In this document: piece after piece, positions 12,109 through 23,360 of the stretch
Layout: each line of letters begins with the position of its first letter
Numbering within the stretch: the first letter of the stretch is position 1
From: Pseudisothecium myosuroides
Taxonomy: Eukaryota > Streptophyta > Bryopsida > Hypnales > Lembophyllaceae
Assembly: GCA_951799445.1 (NCBI GenBank)
Contig: OX637292.1
Coordinates: 14,697,296-14,761,295 of the forward strand
DNA: 64,000 nucleotides
Reading direction: 5' to 3'
The notes under the pieces: model-generated
Database searches by the model: none
What the model was told of the DNA's origin: nothing
What the model saw: the letters and a program-made list of their open reading frames with translations, nothing else
Position numbers and translations under genes: made by a program

Positions 12109-13800
12109 CTTGTAAAGGAATTGCACCAATTGTGTAACACTCTCACACTCTCACATTCTCACTTGACATGATCTAATATGGGTTCCATGATATTGGCCCA
12201 CAATTTTGACATTCAAGCGTAGGGTTCCCTCAACATCATTAAATTCTTGTGAAGACTCTTGGTGAGTCAATATGTGTACAACCAAGCTCGCCTTATTTGA
12301 ACACTCAACATACCAAGGATTATTTATTTACACAATTATAATAGTAAGCACTATGCCATTCAAGCAAGAGTATCATTTGCACCCAACTAATGAAACAAAG
12401 TTAATGAAGTCTAATTTCTTAACTTTGTTAACAATAAATCAATTTACTTGTAATTATCCAATCAATGAAGTATTTATTTACAGCGTATATCATTTGTTGT
12501 GCCCAAACAACTTCAGTATTGCAATAGAAACAGTGCAAGACCAACACTATTCAACCCACAAACACCGCGGCGGGCGTTTAGCGTCCGATGGATGACAGAG
12601 AATTCTTCTAGAAGGACAAAAATGCAACTATTCATCCTCGAAATTTTGTTGTGAAAAGGGGAGGTGTTCTACAATGCATTTTTTCATTTTTTTTTAAGCC
12701 AATGATTCCCACAATATCCAAAAAAGGATGACTTCCACGGTCACCATTTAAGCCAATAATTCCCACAATATCTAAAAGGATGATTTCCACAGTCACCAAT
12801 CCGTCCTTTAAGGATTAAGAATGTTACGAAGAGCAATATAATTTTGGAGACAAAACAGGGCAATCAAGGTGTCTCTTAGCATTTAGTAACAACAGCTCAA
12901 GAAAAGGTTGTCAAGGTAATTGCAAGAAACATTTGTACTATTTGTTGCATTTTGCATTTTTGTACTTTTTGTAGTATGAGTCACCTTCAGTACTATTGAA
13001 AGCATGGAATACAATATTTGAATGGTCAATTGGATTTCAAATTTACTATTCTAACAACATGTGATATTCATCATTGGATGACAAAAATGGACGAAAATAC
13101 TTAATTTGCCATTAAAAAACAATTTAAATTGGTAGATAGAAGGTATTACGAGCCCTAGCAGTACTGTTGAGTCTTTCTGTCTACCTTGAAGTACTATTTT
13201 GAGCCACATGCTAGAATTTACCCTAGAAAATGAGACTTTCACGTTTCTATTTTTGAAAAATTTATTTTAAAAATGTCCATTGTTGCCAACTAAGAGCAAA
13301 GTAGGAAGATCAAAGTTAGAACTAAAAAAACATTTTTAACTCAACATAAATTCAACTTGAATATAGCACACTTTAAGCCAATATAAAACACACTTGAAAA
13401 ATGTTTTTGGAAATCCCTCTCGTGAGTTGGTGTATTTCTATTAGAAGAACTAGCCTACCAAATTTGATGATGTACTCTTCAAGAAAGGTACTCGACAGTA
13501 CTAAAAACCACCAAAACCGCATGTGTGACATATATTCAAAATTCAGTTTCACCTATTAAATTAATTTTGAAAAAATTGAAATAATTCAAGTGCATTTTCT
13601 ATTGCTATAGAAAGCTTGCTTTTGAATTTCATGTTCATTCAATCATTTTTGCAATACTTATGGCACAAAACAACTTCTGCATTGAACGTGTGACGGAAAA
13701 TAGTACAGGTGTTTCTTGCAATCACCCGTCACAATGATTTGGAAGAACATAACATTTAGTAGCCAGCTTCAATACTACCTTGTGTTGGATGGAATGATGC
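12109..13800. other. AT-rich spacer with a short tandem duplication
   Basis: No gene seen. Two adjacent copies of a ~50-60 bp unit (AAGCCAATGATTCCCACAAT, then AAAAGGATGACTTCCAC) occupy about 12697-12808. Short scattered CAGTACT motifs occur around 12980-13505. Confidence 0.5.
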
Positions 13801-13851
13801 CGAATATACCACATCATCTCATCCACCGGATGAGATGATGTGGTATATTCG
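13801..13851. repeat. Perfect 24-bp inverted repeat with 3-nt loop
   Basis: Positions 13801-13824 and 13828-13851 are exact reverse complements (CGAATATACCACATC... and ...GATGTGGTATATTCG), separated only by ACC. Such a perfect foldback in drifting AT-rich DNA is either recent or maintained. The loop is too short for a conventional plant miRNA precursor. Confidence 0.9.
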
Positions 13852-13989
13852 AAATGCAATCAATAACTACTAATAATCTGTCACAGAACTGCAAGTGGGA
13901 TTAAGAGGTCGCAAGCTACCTCGTACTATAGCAAAAAGAAGAAAATAAAGACTTCTCATTACCACCGGATGTTAAGACTGCAATGCTTA

Positions 13990-14285
13990 CATTACAAGAA
14001 ATTTCAGCCCCCGAAGGGGCCGCGAGTTTTGACCCCCCTGGGTGCAATTGAAGAAAAAATTCAAATAAAAAATTATTTGATTTCGGGTGCTGATGTGGCA
14101 CTACTAGTGCCACGTCAGACTTTTTAATATTTTTTTAATATTTTTTTTAAAAAAAATATTATTTTTTTTAAAATAAAAATATTAAAAAAATAAAAATAAT
14201 TTTTTAATTATTCTGTAATTGCACCGCAGGGGTGCCGAAAAACATCTGTTAACGGCCTCTTCAAGGCCTGAAACTTCTTCTAATG
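13990..14285. mobile_element. MITE with TTTCAGCC terminal inverted repeats, copy 1
   Basis: The left end CATTACAAGAAATTTCAGCC and the inverted right end CATTAGAAGAAGTTTCAGGC match. Subterminal GGGTGCAATTG faces TAATTGCACC. The interior has a TGGCACTACTAGTGCCA palindrome and an A/T homopolymer-rich core. A second copy of the same size lies at 61220-61513. Both can be read as flanked by TA, so a Tc1/mariner origin is possible, but the element class is unresolved. Confidence 0.75.
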
Positions 14286-14384
14286 ACATTGAATCCTAAT
14301 AAAAAAAGAAGTAAGCAAAAAAACTCATGATGAATATGGTAGTGAACCACCTCTTTGCTTTGCAAATCATTTACTTCTTGTGTT

Positions 14385-15020
14385 TCAAAATGAAGAAGAC
14401 AACTCTTTATATACATATTGGGTGGTAGGAGGTGAAACAAACAACGTGGGATATGAAAATTAGAATTGGAGTAGGAACTCAACCACTCACTAAGTTATAT
14501 CAAATTAAAGCAGAAATTATATTTGAAGTAGAATTTCAAAGCTCATGTAGGCATTGTAAATAATTTTTTTCAAAAAACTTTGAACTAATAAATTTTTTAA
14601 AATCAATCCAACTTTCATCTCCAAAAATCCATTTGAGATTTCAAGCCTCCAATCAAAAATTATGGACAAATTTCGGAGAGGGGTTGAAAAGGACATTTTA
14701 TGGGACATTTTCTCAAACATCCTCTTTGAATTTTGTCCATAACTTTTGATTGGAGGCTTGAAATCTCAAACGGATTTTTGGAGATGAAATTTAACTTGAT
14801 TTAACAACTTTTCTTAGTTCAAAGTTTTTTGAAATTTTTTATTCTACTATGCTTAAATGAAGTCTGAAATTCTACTTTAAACACAATTCCTACTTTTGAC
14901 TTAACTATGAGTGGTTGAGAAACTACAAATTCTAAATTACTTATCCCACATGGGTTGTTCTACCTCCTACCAACCCATGTGTATGTAAAGAGCTTCTCTT
15001 AATATAAGAAGACTCAAAAC
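14385..15020. repeat. Long foldback element, ~300-bp arms
   Basis: The arm at about 14385-14681 is the reverse complement of about 14720-15020 with scattered mismatches and small indels (roughly four bases in five agree). Matching landmarks are TGGTAGGAGGT, CTCAACCACTCA, AAAAAACTTTGAACTAA, ATCTCCAAAAATCC and GAGATTTCAAGCCTCCAATC. The loop is about 40 bases. It is either a foldback/MULE-type transposon without coding capacity or an inverted-duplication locus whose transcript would form a long hairpin. Confidence 0.8.
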
Positions 15021-15639
15021 AAGATATTGATCGGAAATACATTGAATTTGCAAGACCCTGAGGCCCGCTAACTTCCAGTACAAGACACGGTGATAACTTA
15101 TAATGTGCTATAAGGTTGAGGAACTCAACACTAAAAGCACGAGATTTCATACTGTATATGTTTCTCTGACTGTGACCAAGCGGTGCACAACTCTGAACTC
15201 AAACTACACGAGGTTACTCTGGAACTCCAACCCGCCTATCCAATACTAGAGAGAACACCTTTGCAAGAACAGAGGCGCTACAATCAAGCTTCGTCATCAT
15301 AACAACATATCAACTACTCGGAAGCCTGCTTGTAGGTTGCACTGTAAAAATTTCCTGGCGCAACTACTGAATCTTCCTCGCTAGGGAGCTGGAATAGCAA
15401 ATAACGAATCGTACTAACGCCACACTCTCCACTATGGCTGTTCCTTCAGGTTCAAAATCATATGGAAAACCCATCATTCTGACCAATTCTAGACCACCAA
15501 ATTGAACATCAAATTCAATGGTGACTGAGAAGCAAATGCCATGGAGTGCACACTGATGCATCAGCAGATTAGTCGACCTTTGAATTATTACATGTTAGTA
15601 TTACTGTACAAAAGGAATTGCACTACTAAATCGTGTTTC
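15021..15639. other. Probable 3' UTR and downstream flank of the cotransporter gene
   Basis: The DNA is less AT-rich than the spacer to its left and lies directly 3' of the cotransporter stop codon (minus strand). No open frame or repeat of note was seen. Confidence 0.35.
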
Positions 15640-18600
15640 CTATAAACCAAGATGAGCTTGGCCACCCCAAAGCTCCTTGCCTGTACCATGAACCAGGAGC
15701 ACTCTGTTCAGCCCCTCGCAGAGCTCTTCACAGTATACCATGTAGCGATGTGGTTCCATGCCCTTGTAATGGTCCGGAAGGTTGATGAGAATCAGTTGTG
15801 CATCACGCGACTGCTCCACTATGATGTCGTTCAGCTTCTTCGGTGAGTAGCTCTGGCTAAATGACTCCCATGTCCTTCGCATTGGTTCGGGAATGTCTTC
15901 GGGTGCAGCTGGGTTGCCTCCTGGAGAACCGGGATACAGCAGGGAACCGTGGGTAGAATTATCATCGTCTGATTCGTCACCCTGCACATCGCCAACCTTC
16001 ACTCAGACTCCAAAAACAAAAAGCTAGAGAAAATCGGTGCAGTGCGAAGGAAGATGAAATTGTGGAATGAGATCACTTTGTTGAACTAGGCAAAGATTAT
16101 GAATGTGTCACTCTCCATAAAGTGGAGGACACCAAAACCATTAGGGACCTAATCCTGTCTCCCATATTGACCTCTACTACCAACAGCAACTCATCTATTC
16201 ATACACTTGTTTGGCCTGCCATAAGCAAGTTGGTTGCGTGTAAGCACGACTTTGCTAAATGTCTATGGCCACTGATCTTTGAATGGAAGTGGGATTGAGG
16301 ACTATTCCTTCAATTGTGGTCTACAACCTCCCACTTTGAATGATTGCCTAAAGAATTCAAACATAGTTGAAAAAAAATTCGATCTAAACAGATTTGGCTC
16401 TTGTACCCAATGTGATCTCTTCATAGTTCTATAGGGATCACCCAATGAAAGCACATTCAAGGAAAAGAGAATAAGGATGTGCTGTCTTACCTCGTCACTC
16501 ATGTTGTCGGAGTCATGATCAAGATTGCCATCATCGACCACAATCTCCAAGGACTCCTGCGCCTCCTCGCCACCATCAGCCCATTGGGTCTTCTTCTTCA
16601 CCTTGCGGCGTGGAGTCGTGACCGGTTCTAGAGTGGCAGTCGAAGCAGCAGCATCTACGTCGAGTTCATCACTCCTCGGTCTCCGCCTCGAAGGCGAAGG
16701 GGAGATGGAAGCACTCCGGGGCGGAGAGACCGGAAGAAACGACGGTACCACTACATTTGATGAACGTTGTGAGTGAGAGGAAGTTAATACCACATCGTCG
16801 AAATGGTTTGGAGAGCCTTTCCCTTCGTTAGGACCTGAATAACAACAATAAAAAGACATCCAGAGTTAACATGAGGCAAAATTACCAAATCCTAATAAAT
16901 CAATAAAAGAATAAAAACAAACTGCTCTGCAATTGAAGATGGTGAGGCAAGTCTTACTTCCTGAATTTCGTCTTTCCCGACGCGACTGAGAACTCAAATG
17001 CTGAATTCCTTGGATGTCAGTCAGCTGAAACGTTGGCAGACCTTTGTCCTTCGTTCTCTCTAATGACTTCGATCTCTCCCCCCCTAGCTTCGGAATCTCA
17101 GCACGTTTCTTTGAGGCGTCCGGGCTGGTGTTGCCTCTATGTTCGATCGTCTTTCTGTGGTAACACAAGGTGCAAACTTTCAGGAGAATGACCGACTCAA
17201 ATCTGCCTAGGATAAAACAGACGAGCTTGATCCTCTAAGGATTAACCGTGTGGTGGACAATAGGCGTGAAAATGCGCGGCCGAGAAGAGAGAATGAAACA
17301 GTATGATCTTACCGATAGTTGGCAACCTCCTCAGCGAAAGCTCTGGCTTCTTCCACACGAATGGTGTAGTCAAATGTGTAGGGCGCCAAACACGACTCAT
17401 CAAGCTCCAACACCTGAACCTCAGCCTTAATTCGGACGAGTTCCAAGAGCCTTTCCAGATTCTTTTTCACCTCTTCTGAGTTATCGAGCTTCTCAGCGAC
17501 AGTATGCACACGAAGCTTGCATTTACGCCAAATCTTGTGCTGTTGCAGAAGATGGGCCAGAAGCAAGAGCAACCCTCCGTCGTGGACAATCCACCAAACG
17601 TCAATTACTCCCTCTTGGAACTCCTCTTTACCAGGAAATCTGTCCAAGTGCATGCATAAGAGAACAGCCTTGTCTACCGCGCGGCATTCTGTTAAAGTCT
17701 CCAATAAAATCTGCATAGACACAAACATACAAGTGTGCAGAAAATTTAGAGCATGCTCCATACACACTGACGAAACTTTCAATAACGAACCAGCTTCTGA
17801 GTGGCATCAGTAGCTACCTCAGCATTGTCTTCATGGCCCTCTTCTCTCCACTTGGTAGGCCAACCCAGAACTACTGTGTTAGGCTCCAAGCTTCCCAACC
17901 CTGACGACTGAATGGCATAACTCTTGCCTTCGCGGTACGAATTTGCACACAAGACTCTTCCAAAGCCTGTTACTTTTGCCTCTGACATTCGGTTTTCAAG
18001 CTCGATCTGGGAAGAAACATATGAGAAAAACTTGTCAGTAAAGAAAGATTATTATTTGCCATTATCTCCAACCCAATTTTATAACACGAGAAATGGGTAG
18101 ATTGAAGACTTAAAGACGTTCCAAGGCTATTGAACAGGAAGCGATTACTGCCTTGCTGCATGGAAATACCTTTTCGCCAGCTGCCTGAGCCGTCATCTCC
18201 TCCACTTTACCCTCCAGAATGACAGTCACAACGCACAGCCCTTGCCCCTGTCATTTCCCATAGAAATACAATGAGCCCAGAGTGTTTGGTATGTGTAAAT
18301 TACTTTCCACAGAAATACTATTTTCATACCGAAACTCCGCAACAAATATTTGAGCTAGAGAACACACCTTCTTGAGCTGGGATGTGAAGCAGAGAAACTC
18401 ATGGTCTGCGTGCCCACTGTTGGTCCATGAGGATCGAGGCTTGGAAAGACACAGGAGCTGAGGTCGCCAATTGACAGTATAGCGAGCTTCCTCTCCAACA
18501 GAGAGGATCCCCCGCACGGCTATTTGAAGACAAAGCCCACCTAAGCCTGTTCCCCAGTTCACTTCCACCTGCACAAGTAGTGATTCAGTTCAGTTTCTCT

Positions 18601-21600
18601 TCATTCTCGATGCCAAGCAGTAAAAACTAAGCCCTAAGCCCTACATATGACTATTGAAGTACACATGACAAGCAACCCCTCAAAGCAACCCCTAGAGAAC
18701 CAAGGATCCGTGGTTCTAAAATGATCAATTTCATTGATCGTGGATTGAAAAGTACAATTCAGAGAGGACCAAACATTACATCACTAAATCGATGAAGAAC
18801 ATTGTTGGAATATCTGATTCCGACATTCGTCAAATTTCAGGAGTAAGAATTTAGAGGTACCTGGCGGAAGTCGATGTAGATGTAGACAAAGACAAGGAAG
18901 ACCATCGCCACCAAAGCCCAGTACCACACGATGACGAAATTCATCGCTGCACAAGCCAAAAATCCTACAAGAGCAGCACTCCAGTGATAGTACCTCCACT
19001 TCGGCCTCCAACTGTAAAAGAGAAAAACACAGTAAACGAAGACACGTGTCAATCAAGCTACCAGACAGTTCATGGCACACTTGGTTGTAAAACGCAATTA
19101 AAGTGATGAGAACGTGTTGTCTCAGGTGGATACATCTGGCTACGACATAAGTCATCTGAAATGTCATAAGTTCACAGGATTCTAGTGGTTACGCATGTGT
19201 TTCAGATATAATGCTCTTCGAATGAACTCTTACCTTGGCGCATTGACAGCGGAAAGAACCAAGCAGGAGAGGTTGAGAGCCGAGTAACAAGTCAGGAAAC
19301 AGATGGAGACGAGTGGCGCCACAGCATCCAAACTTCCAATCATAGCGAAAACAAGGCAAAGAGTGGTGGTCGCCATCAAAGCTCTCCGAGGCTCCCCTTG
19401 CTTCGAAAACGTCGCAAAAGGTCCCAAAAACGGCACCACTCCATCAGCCGCAATCGCCTACTTGCAACAGATACTCCAGCTCATTAATCACATCAAGAAA
19501 CAGTATCCAACAAATTTCAAGCACACAAGAAAACCACGACGATTCTGGCTTCCAAGTGCGATAATCATCCAGTGAGCATATCTCCAGTAAGCTCTAAAAG
19601 CACACTCTTATATATTGATTAAATTGCTTGGAAGAGTATCCTCTCTAGCTTAGAATGAGAGCAAAAATCCTACCTGAAGCAGACGAGGCGAGACGATGAT
19701 GCACTGCATGGCCTGCGCAATGGACGCAATGATAATCCCGAGCTCGGTGAGAATCGCCACCGGGTACGCCACTTCTCTCACGACGTACAGCAAGGCATGG
19801 GCTCCTCCGCCGCTGTTTCCCAGAAGATAGTCTCGCTGTGCCACCGCGGCCCACAAACCCATGTAAGACATATACATGCAGAAGCTCAGCACCACCGCTC
19901 CCAACGTCCCGTGCGGAATCGACTTCTCCGGCCGTCGAAGATTGGTCGCACGATCTGCTCCACTGCAACCAAAATTCAAACCATCTCAGGCACCCTTCCA
20001 AAGCAAACTTTGCCATGGATATGAAAAATATCTTCGCTTCCCAACTCCGCGTCAATTTGAATGTTTTTCCAATGTTTTCCAATTACATCTGAGAAGTTAC
20101 CGCTCAAGAACACAGGATGTTGCAAAAGAAACGAGAAAAACGCAAAACTAGCAGTTCAAGAGCACAGGATGATGACAAAAGAACAAGGAAAAACGCAGAA
20201 ACTAGCAGTTCAAGAACACAGGATGATGACAAAAGAACAGAGCTCCAAACACTCGAATCAGAGATATTCGAAAGGTTTTCCTAACAATGCCCCCACCGAA
20301 ACCAATTTGGGCGCCATCCGAAACACTTGAATTCAAATTTGAAACTGAAACTGGGTCCATGGGCGGAGTACCTGAGGATACCAGTGAAGCAAGGGAAGAA
20401 GAGCGACACCGCCGTGGAAAACGATTTTCCAGCAGGGTAACCGGGGCTCCAATTGCCCTTGAAGGTCGTCCACGACAGTCCCGTGAGAGATGGCGGGTGC
20501 ACCCCTCGCGGAGCTTTACCCAGACCCATGTAGAACGACAGCATGGTGTACAGCACGACGGCGAAGAAAATGAGACCTAATTTCGACACGAATTTGATCC
20601 CAAAAAACACCTGCAAACACCTCAAAAAAACAAAAATAAAAATTCAAAAAATCACGATCAAGAAGTCGGTCACAAACGCAAATCACACAATTAGCAAAAA
20701 CAAAGAACAATGCACTAACAAGAGCTTGAACGAAATCCTTACCAAGATACCGAGTACGAGTAAGATACACGCGCCTATGATTCGATTTGCCGAAACGAAG
20801 TCGAGCGACGGGAAGGTGAAGACAATCATCTCCACCGAACCGAGACACTGCCATCAAACAACAAACCATCAAATAAACTTAGTTCGGTCTGAAACCATAA
20901 ACCTTCGATAAATCCTGAGAATATAGCGACTGAGAATGGCGCCAGTACCTCTAAAACCGCCAGCAACGACACGCCGATGTAGTACAACAATCCCACAGCG
21001 CCCCCGAGCTTCGGTCCCAACGCGCGTGAGATGAGATAACTGTCAGGAATTTCGCAAACAAAGTGAGAAAAAACTCAATTAACCTCGGGCATTCACCATG
21101 CATGGATAGTTTCCCGGTGTGAATTCAGCCCGAAACGCTCGACACGTGACGCAGCTGGGATCGTTCACATGGGAAGGGAGGGTAGTACTGCGAACGATTG
21201 CACGGAACTGGAGGGGCAGGTCTAGTAGCTAGAGAGTCATGACGACGACGACGACGAGACTTACTATGTTCCCCCTTGCTCGATTTTCCCATTGGTCGCA
21301 ATGGCGCTCAACGACATGGTGGTGAGCATGGCGCACAGGAACGAGATGAAGACGATGAGAAACGTCTGCCACACGCCCGCGCTTCCCACGATGTAGAAAA
21401 ACCGCAAGAAAATCAGCACCCCTGCACACTCGTACACACTCTTGCACAATCAGTGACGACAACACAACACCCAACGCAGCACTGTAAGACAAATTCCACC
21501 AAAACAGGGCAAAACACCGCCCCTGCACACCCCAATCGCAACACTCACAGACGACGCAAATCACTGATCAAACACTGTAGCGCAAAAAATCACGGGAACA

Positions 21601-21921
21601 GGAGAAAAAATCTCTGCAACAACAGGGGAGGTTCAGTTACGCACCCCACATATTCTCGCAAGTCGGGATAAGCACGCCGCTGTAGGTCCCAAGCCCACCA
21701 CCAGCACCACTGTTGTGCCCACCCCCACGCAACTTATGCAACACATTGTACCACAAACGCTGTCCGCTAGCAGCCGCGCCTTTCTTCACACTCGCGCGAG
21801 CGCCTTCGAGCGACTCCGAAGACGACAGACGCGCCGCCACGCGCGTCGGGAGACAGGGACATCCGCCTGATGGCGGCCCTCGATTCGCCTCCATCTCCTC
21901 CGCACTCCGCAACACCGCCAT
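15640..21921 (-). CDS. Cation-chloride cotransporter (SLC12 family, KCC-like), complete, 15 exons
   Basis: Electroneutral K-Cl type membrane transporter. Exons, 5' to 3' on the minus strand: 21921-21645, 21421-21265, 21039-20949, 20847-20743, 20610-20372, 19962-19674, 19457-19234, 19011-18861, 18568-18368, 18247-18170, 18006-17818, 17710-17313, 17154-16958, 16834-16491, 15981-15640. All phases join, giving 1093 aa. The membrane domain is residues ~76-510: CENMWGVLIFLRF (TM1), LSAIATNG, GGTYYLISRALGP, FFPCFTGILSGADRA (TM6), SPRLLQAIAADGVVPFL (TM8). The SLC12 C-terminal domain has GVIDVWWIVHDGG and ends with QSRDAQLILINLP and LNRVLLVHG. A charged, Ser-rich insert lies at ~800-1005. TM8 lacks the paired serines of the NKCC Na+ site. 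Glu replaces the conserved TM3 Tyr. It differs from Arabidopsis CCC1. The start at 21921 is preferred; MEAN at 21894 is possible. The exon 11 donor at 17818 was chosen because it keeps family length. Confidence 0.95.
20102..20240. repeat. Three-unit tandem repeat in a cotransporter intron
   Basis: Units of about 51-55 bp start at 20102, 20153 and 20208 with GTTCAAGAACACAGGATG-type openings. They lie entirely within the intron between exons 5 and 6 of the cotransporter. The last two units are nearly identical. Confidence 0.85.
21240..21257. repeat. (ACG)n microsatellite at the cotransporter exon 2 donor
   Basis: Six GAC/ACG triplets lie in intron 2, starting a few bases past the exon 2 splice donor (21264). 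Confidence 0.85.
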
Positions 21922-22420
21922 CTCTCGATCAAACCAAAAACCCTCACCAATTCTCACAAATCTCACAAATCCTCACAAATCCCTCACCAACCCAAACCAA
22001 CTCTCATCAATTCTCACACAACTCTCAAAACACCTGCTCACCCCATGGATCCCAACTTCCCCCGATCTCCCTCACGAAAATGATGAAATCCTCCCCCTGC
22101 CTCCCCCCTTAATACCCACCCATGCAGGTCGGTCCTGGACCCAAGCTCGCCTCGCTCGCGAGTCGCGACGATGACGGACAACCGGTGGCGGAGAATCCCG
22201 GTGTGAGAATAATCCTCGAAAAGCGCACACGCAGCTCCAGCTAAACCCACCCCCCTTTCAAATCAAATACATTAATAACGCAAGCGCTCATCTCCGTCCG
22301 CCGCAACGTAATTCTCCCTCCTCAGTCAGTAGCTAGAGGGTCATCATCAATCGCAGCGACCGATGGTGGGACTGAGCTAATGCATGTGCGGAGCAGGAAA
22401 CGAGGACGACGAAGACAAAG
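21922..22420 (-). promoter_or_regulatory. 5' UTR and proximal promoter region of the cotransporter
   Basis: The region directly upstream of the cotransporter start is much richer in GC than the flanking spacer. On the minus strand it contains a purine-rich tract with repeated TTTGTGAGA-type units (about 21945-22030), typical of plant 5' UTRs. The transcription start cannot be fixed from sequence alone. Confidence 0.4.
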
Positions 22421-22449
22421 ACGGAGACGAAGGAGACTTGTCAATGTCA

Positions 22450-23360
22450 ATCTGATGTCTCTCTCTCTCTCTATATGTATATTTGTGATATGGAAATTAC
22501 AGGAAAATAATAGGAAAATTATGAATGCATGAAATAGGGTCTATATACGGAGAGTAAGTATATGGTATCAGATTCCTTGAATTCTCCAGGTGTGTCTTGT
22601 CGAGGCGGCGGTATGGTCAAGGTGGCGATAACTTTACTGAGAGTCCCTGATGCGGATCAATGGACGATGCGATCGAGCTTGATTGTTGTTGTTGTTGTTG
22701 TTGTAAGTTATGTTAGTTCGTTGTTGTGGTGTGGTGTGGTGTCTGCGTTGAGTCCGTCCGGTGGCGGACTGATGAGTTCGCTGCGCATGTGGGAAATGAG
22801 GGTGGCGGCTCTCTGGGGAAGCGTTCACAGTGAGGGCTTTACACGCAGTGCGCCATGATGAAGGGCTAAGTTAAGCTTATGTTCGTAGTCTGTTGGTGGA
22901 GTGGAAGTGCGGAGAGGTGGAAAAGCTTAGCTTAGCTTAGCTTAGCTGCATTGGAAGGGAGGTGGGAGAGGAGAAGCCGAGGCTCGGGGCAGCGAGCAGT
23001 CACGCCCTAGATATTTGTGGTGACGTGGAGAGGGGCTTAATAAGAATGGCAAGGGGGGGGGTTCTTTTAACGACAAATTTGGGTTAAAAGGGGATTCAAA
23101 CAAAAAGGCGAGGGAAGAGCGGCACCTGTGTTCCAGTGTGTTTTGTTTAGGCAATTTATTTTATTTTATTTTTGGACAAATGGAACGAGGCAGCCATTGC
23201 GTTAAAAAGAAAAAACACAATTCAAAACAGCCAAGCCACACAGGCTAGACAATGAAGAGATATGAGGGGAAAAAAAAAAAGGCAATTTAATATTTAGGCA
23301 ATTTAATGCCCAATTGCCTATAGGGGAAAAAAAAAGAAAAAAAAAAGAGGGTAAATGTGT
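22450..23360. repeat. Microsatellite cluster upstream of the cotransporter
   Basis: Short simple repeats: a CT run at 22459-22472, (TTG)n at about 22683-22704, TGGTG repeats at 22725-22741, a five-base AGCTT array at about 22922-22947, a G run at 23052-23060, and A-rich runs at 23270-23345. No gene is supported between them. Confidence 0.7.

Noticed and set aside
13801..13851. miRNA precursor
   Set aside because: The stem is perfect but the loop is only 3 nt and the total length ~51 nt, unlike plant miRNA foldbacks.
17819..17850. Longer exon 11 of the cotransporter ending at a GTTCGT donor
   Set aside because: Would add residues VATDATQKL; the shorter GTAGCT donor gives the same spacing as known family members at this point.
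19303..20151. Several plus-strand frames opposite the cotransporter
   Set aside because: Antisense shadows of real exons; the minus strand gives clear SLC12 motifs with joined phases.
22634..22828. Frame with an Asn run
   Set aside because: It is the translation of the (TTG)n microsatellite.
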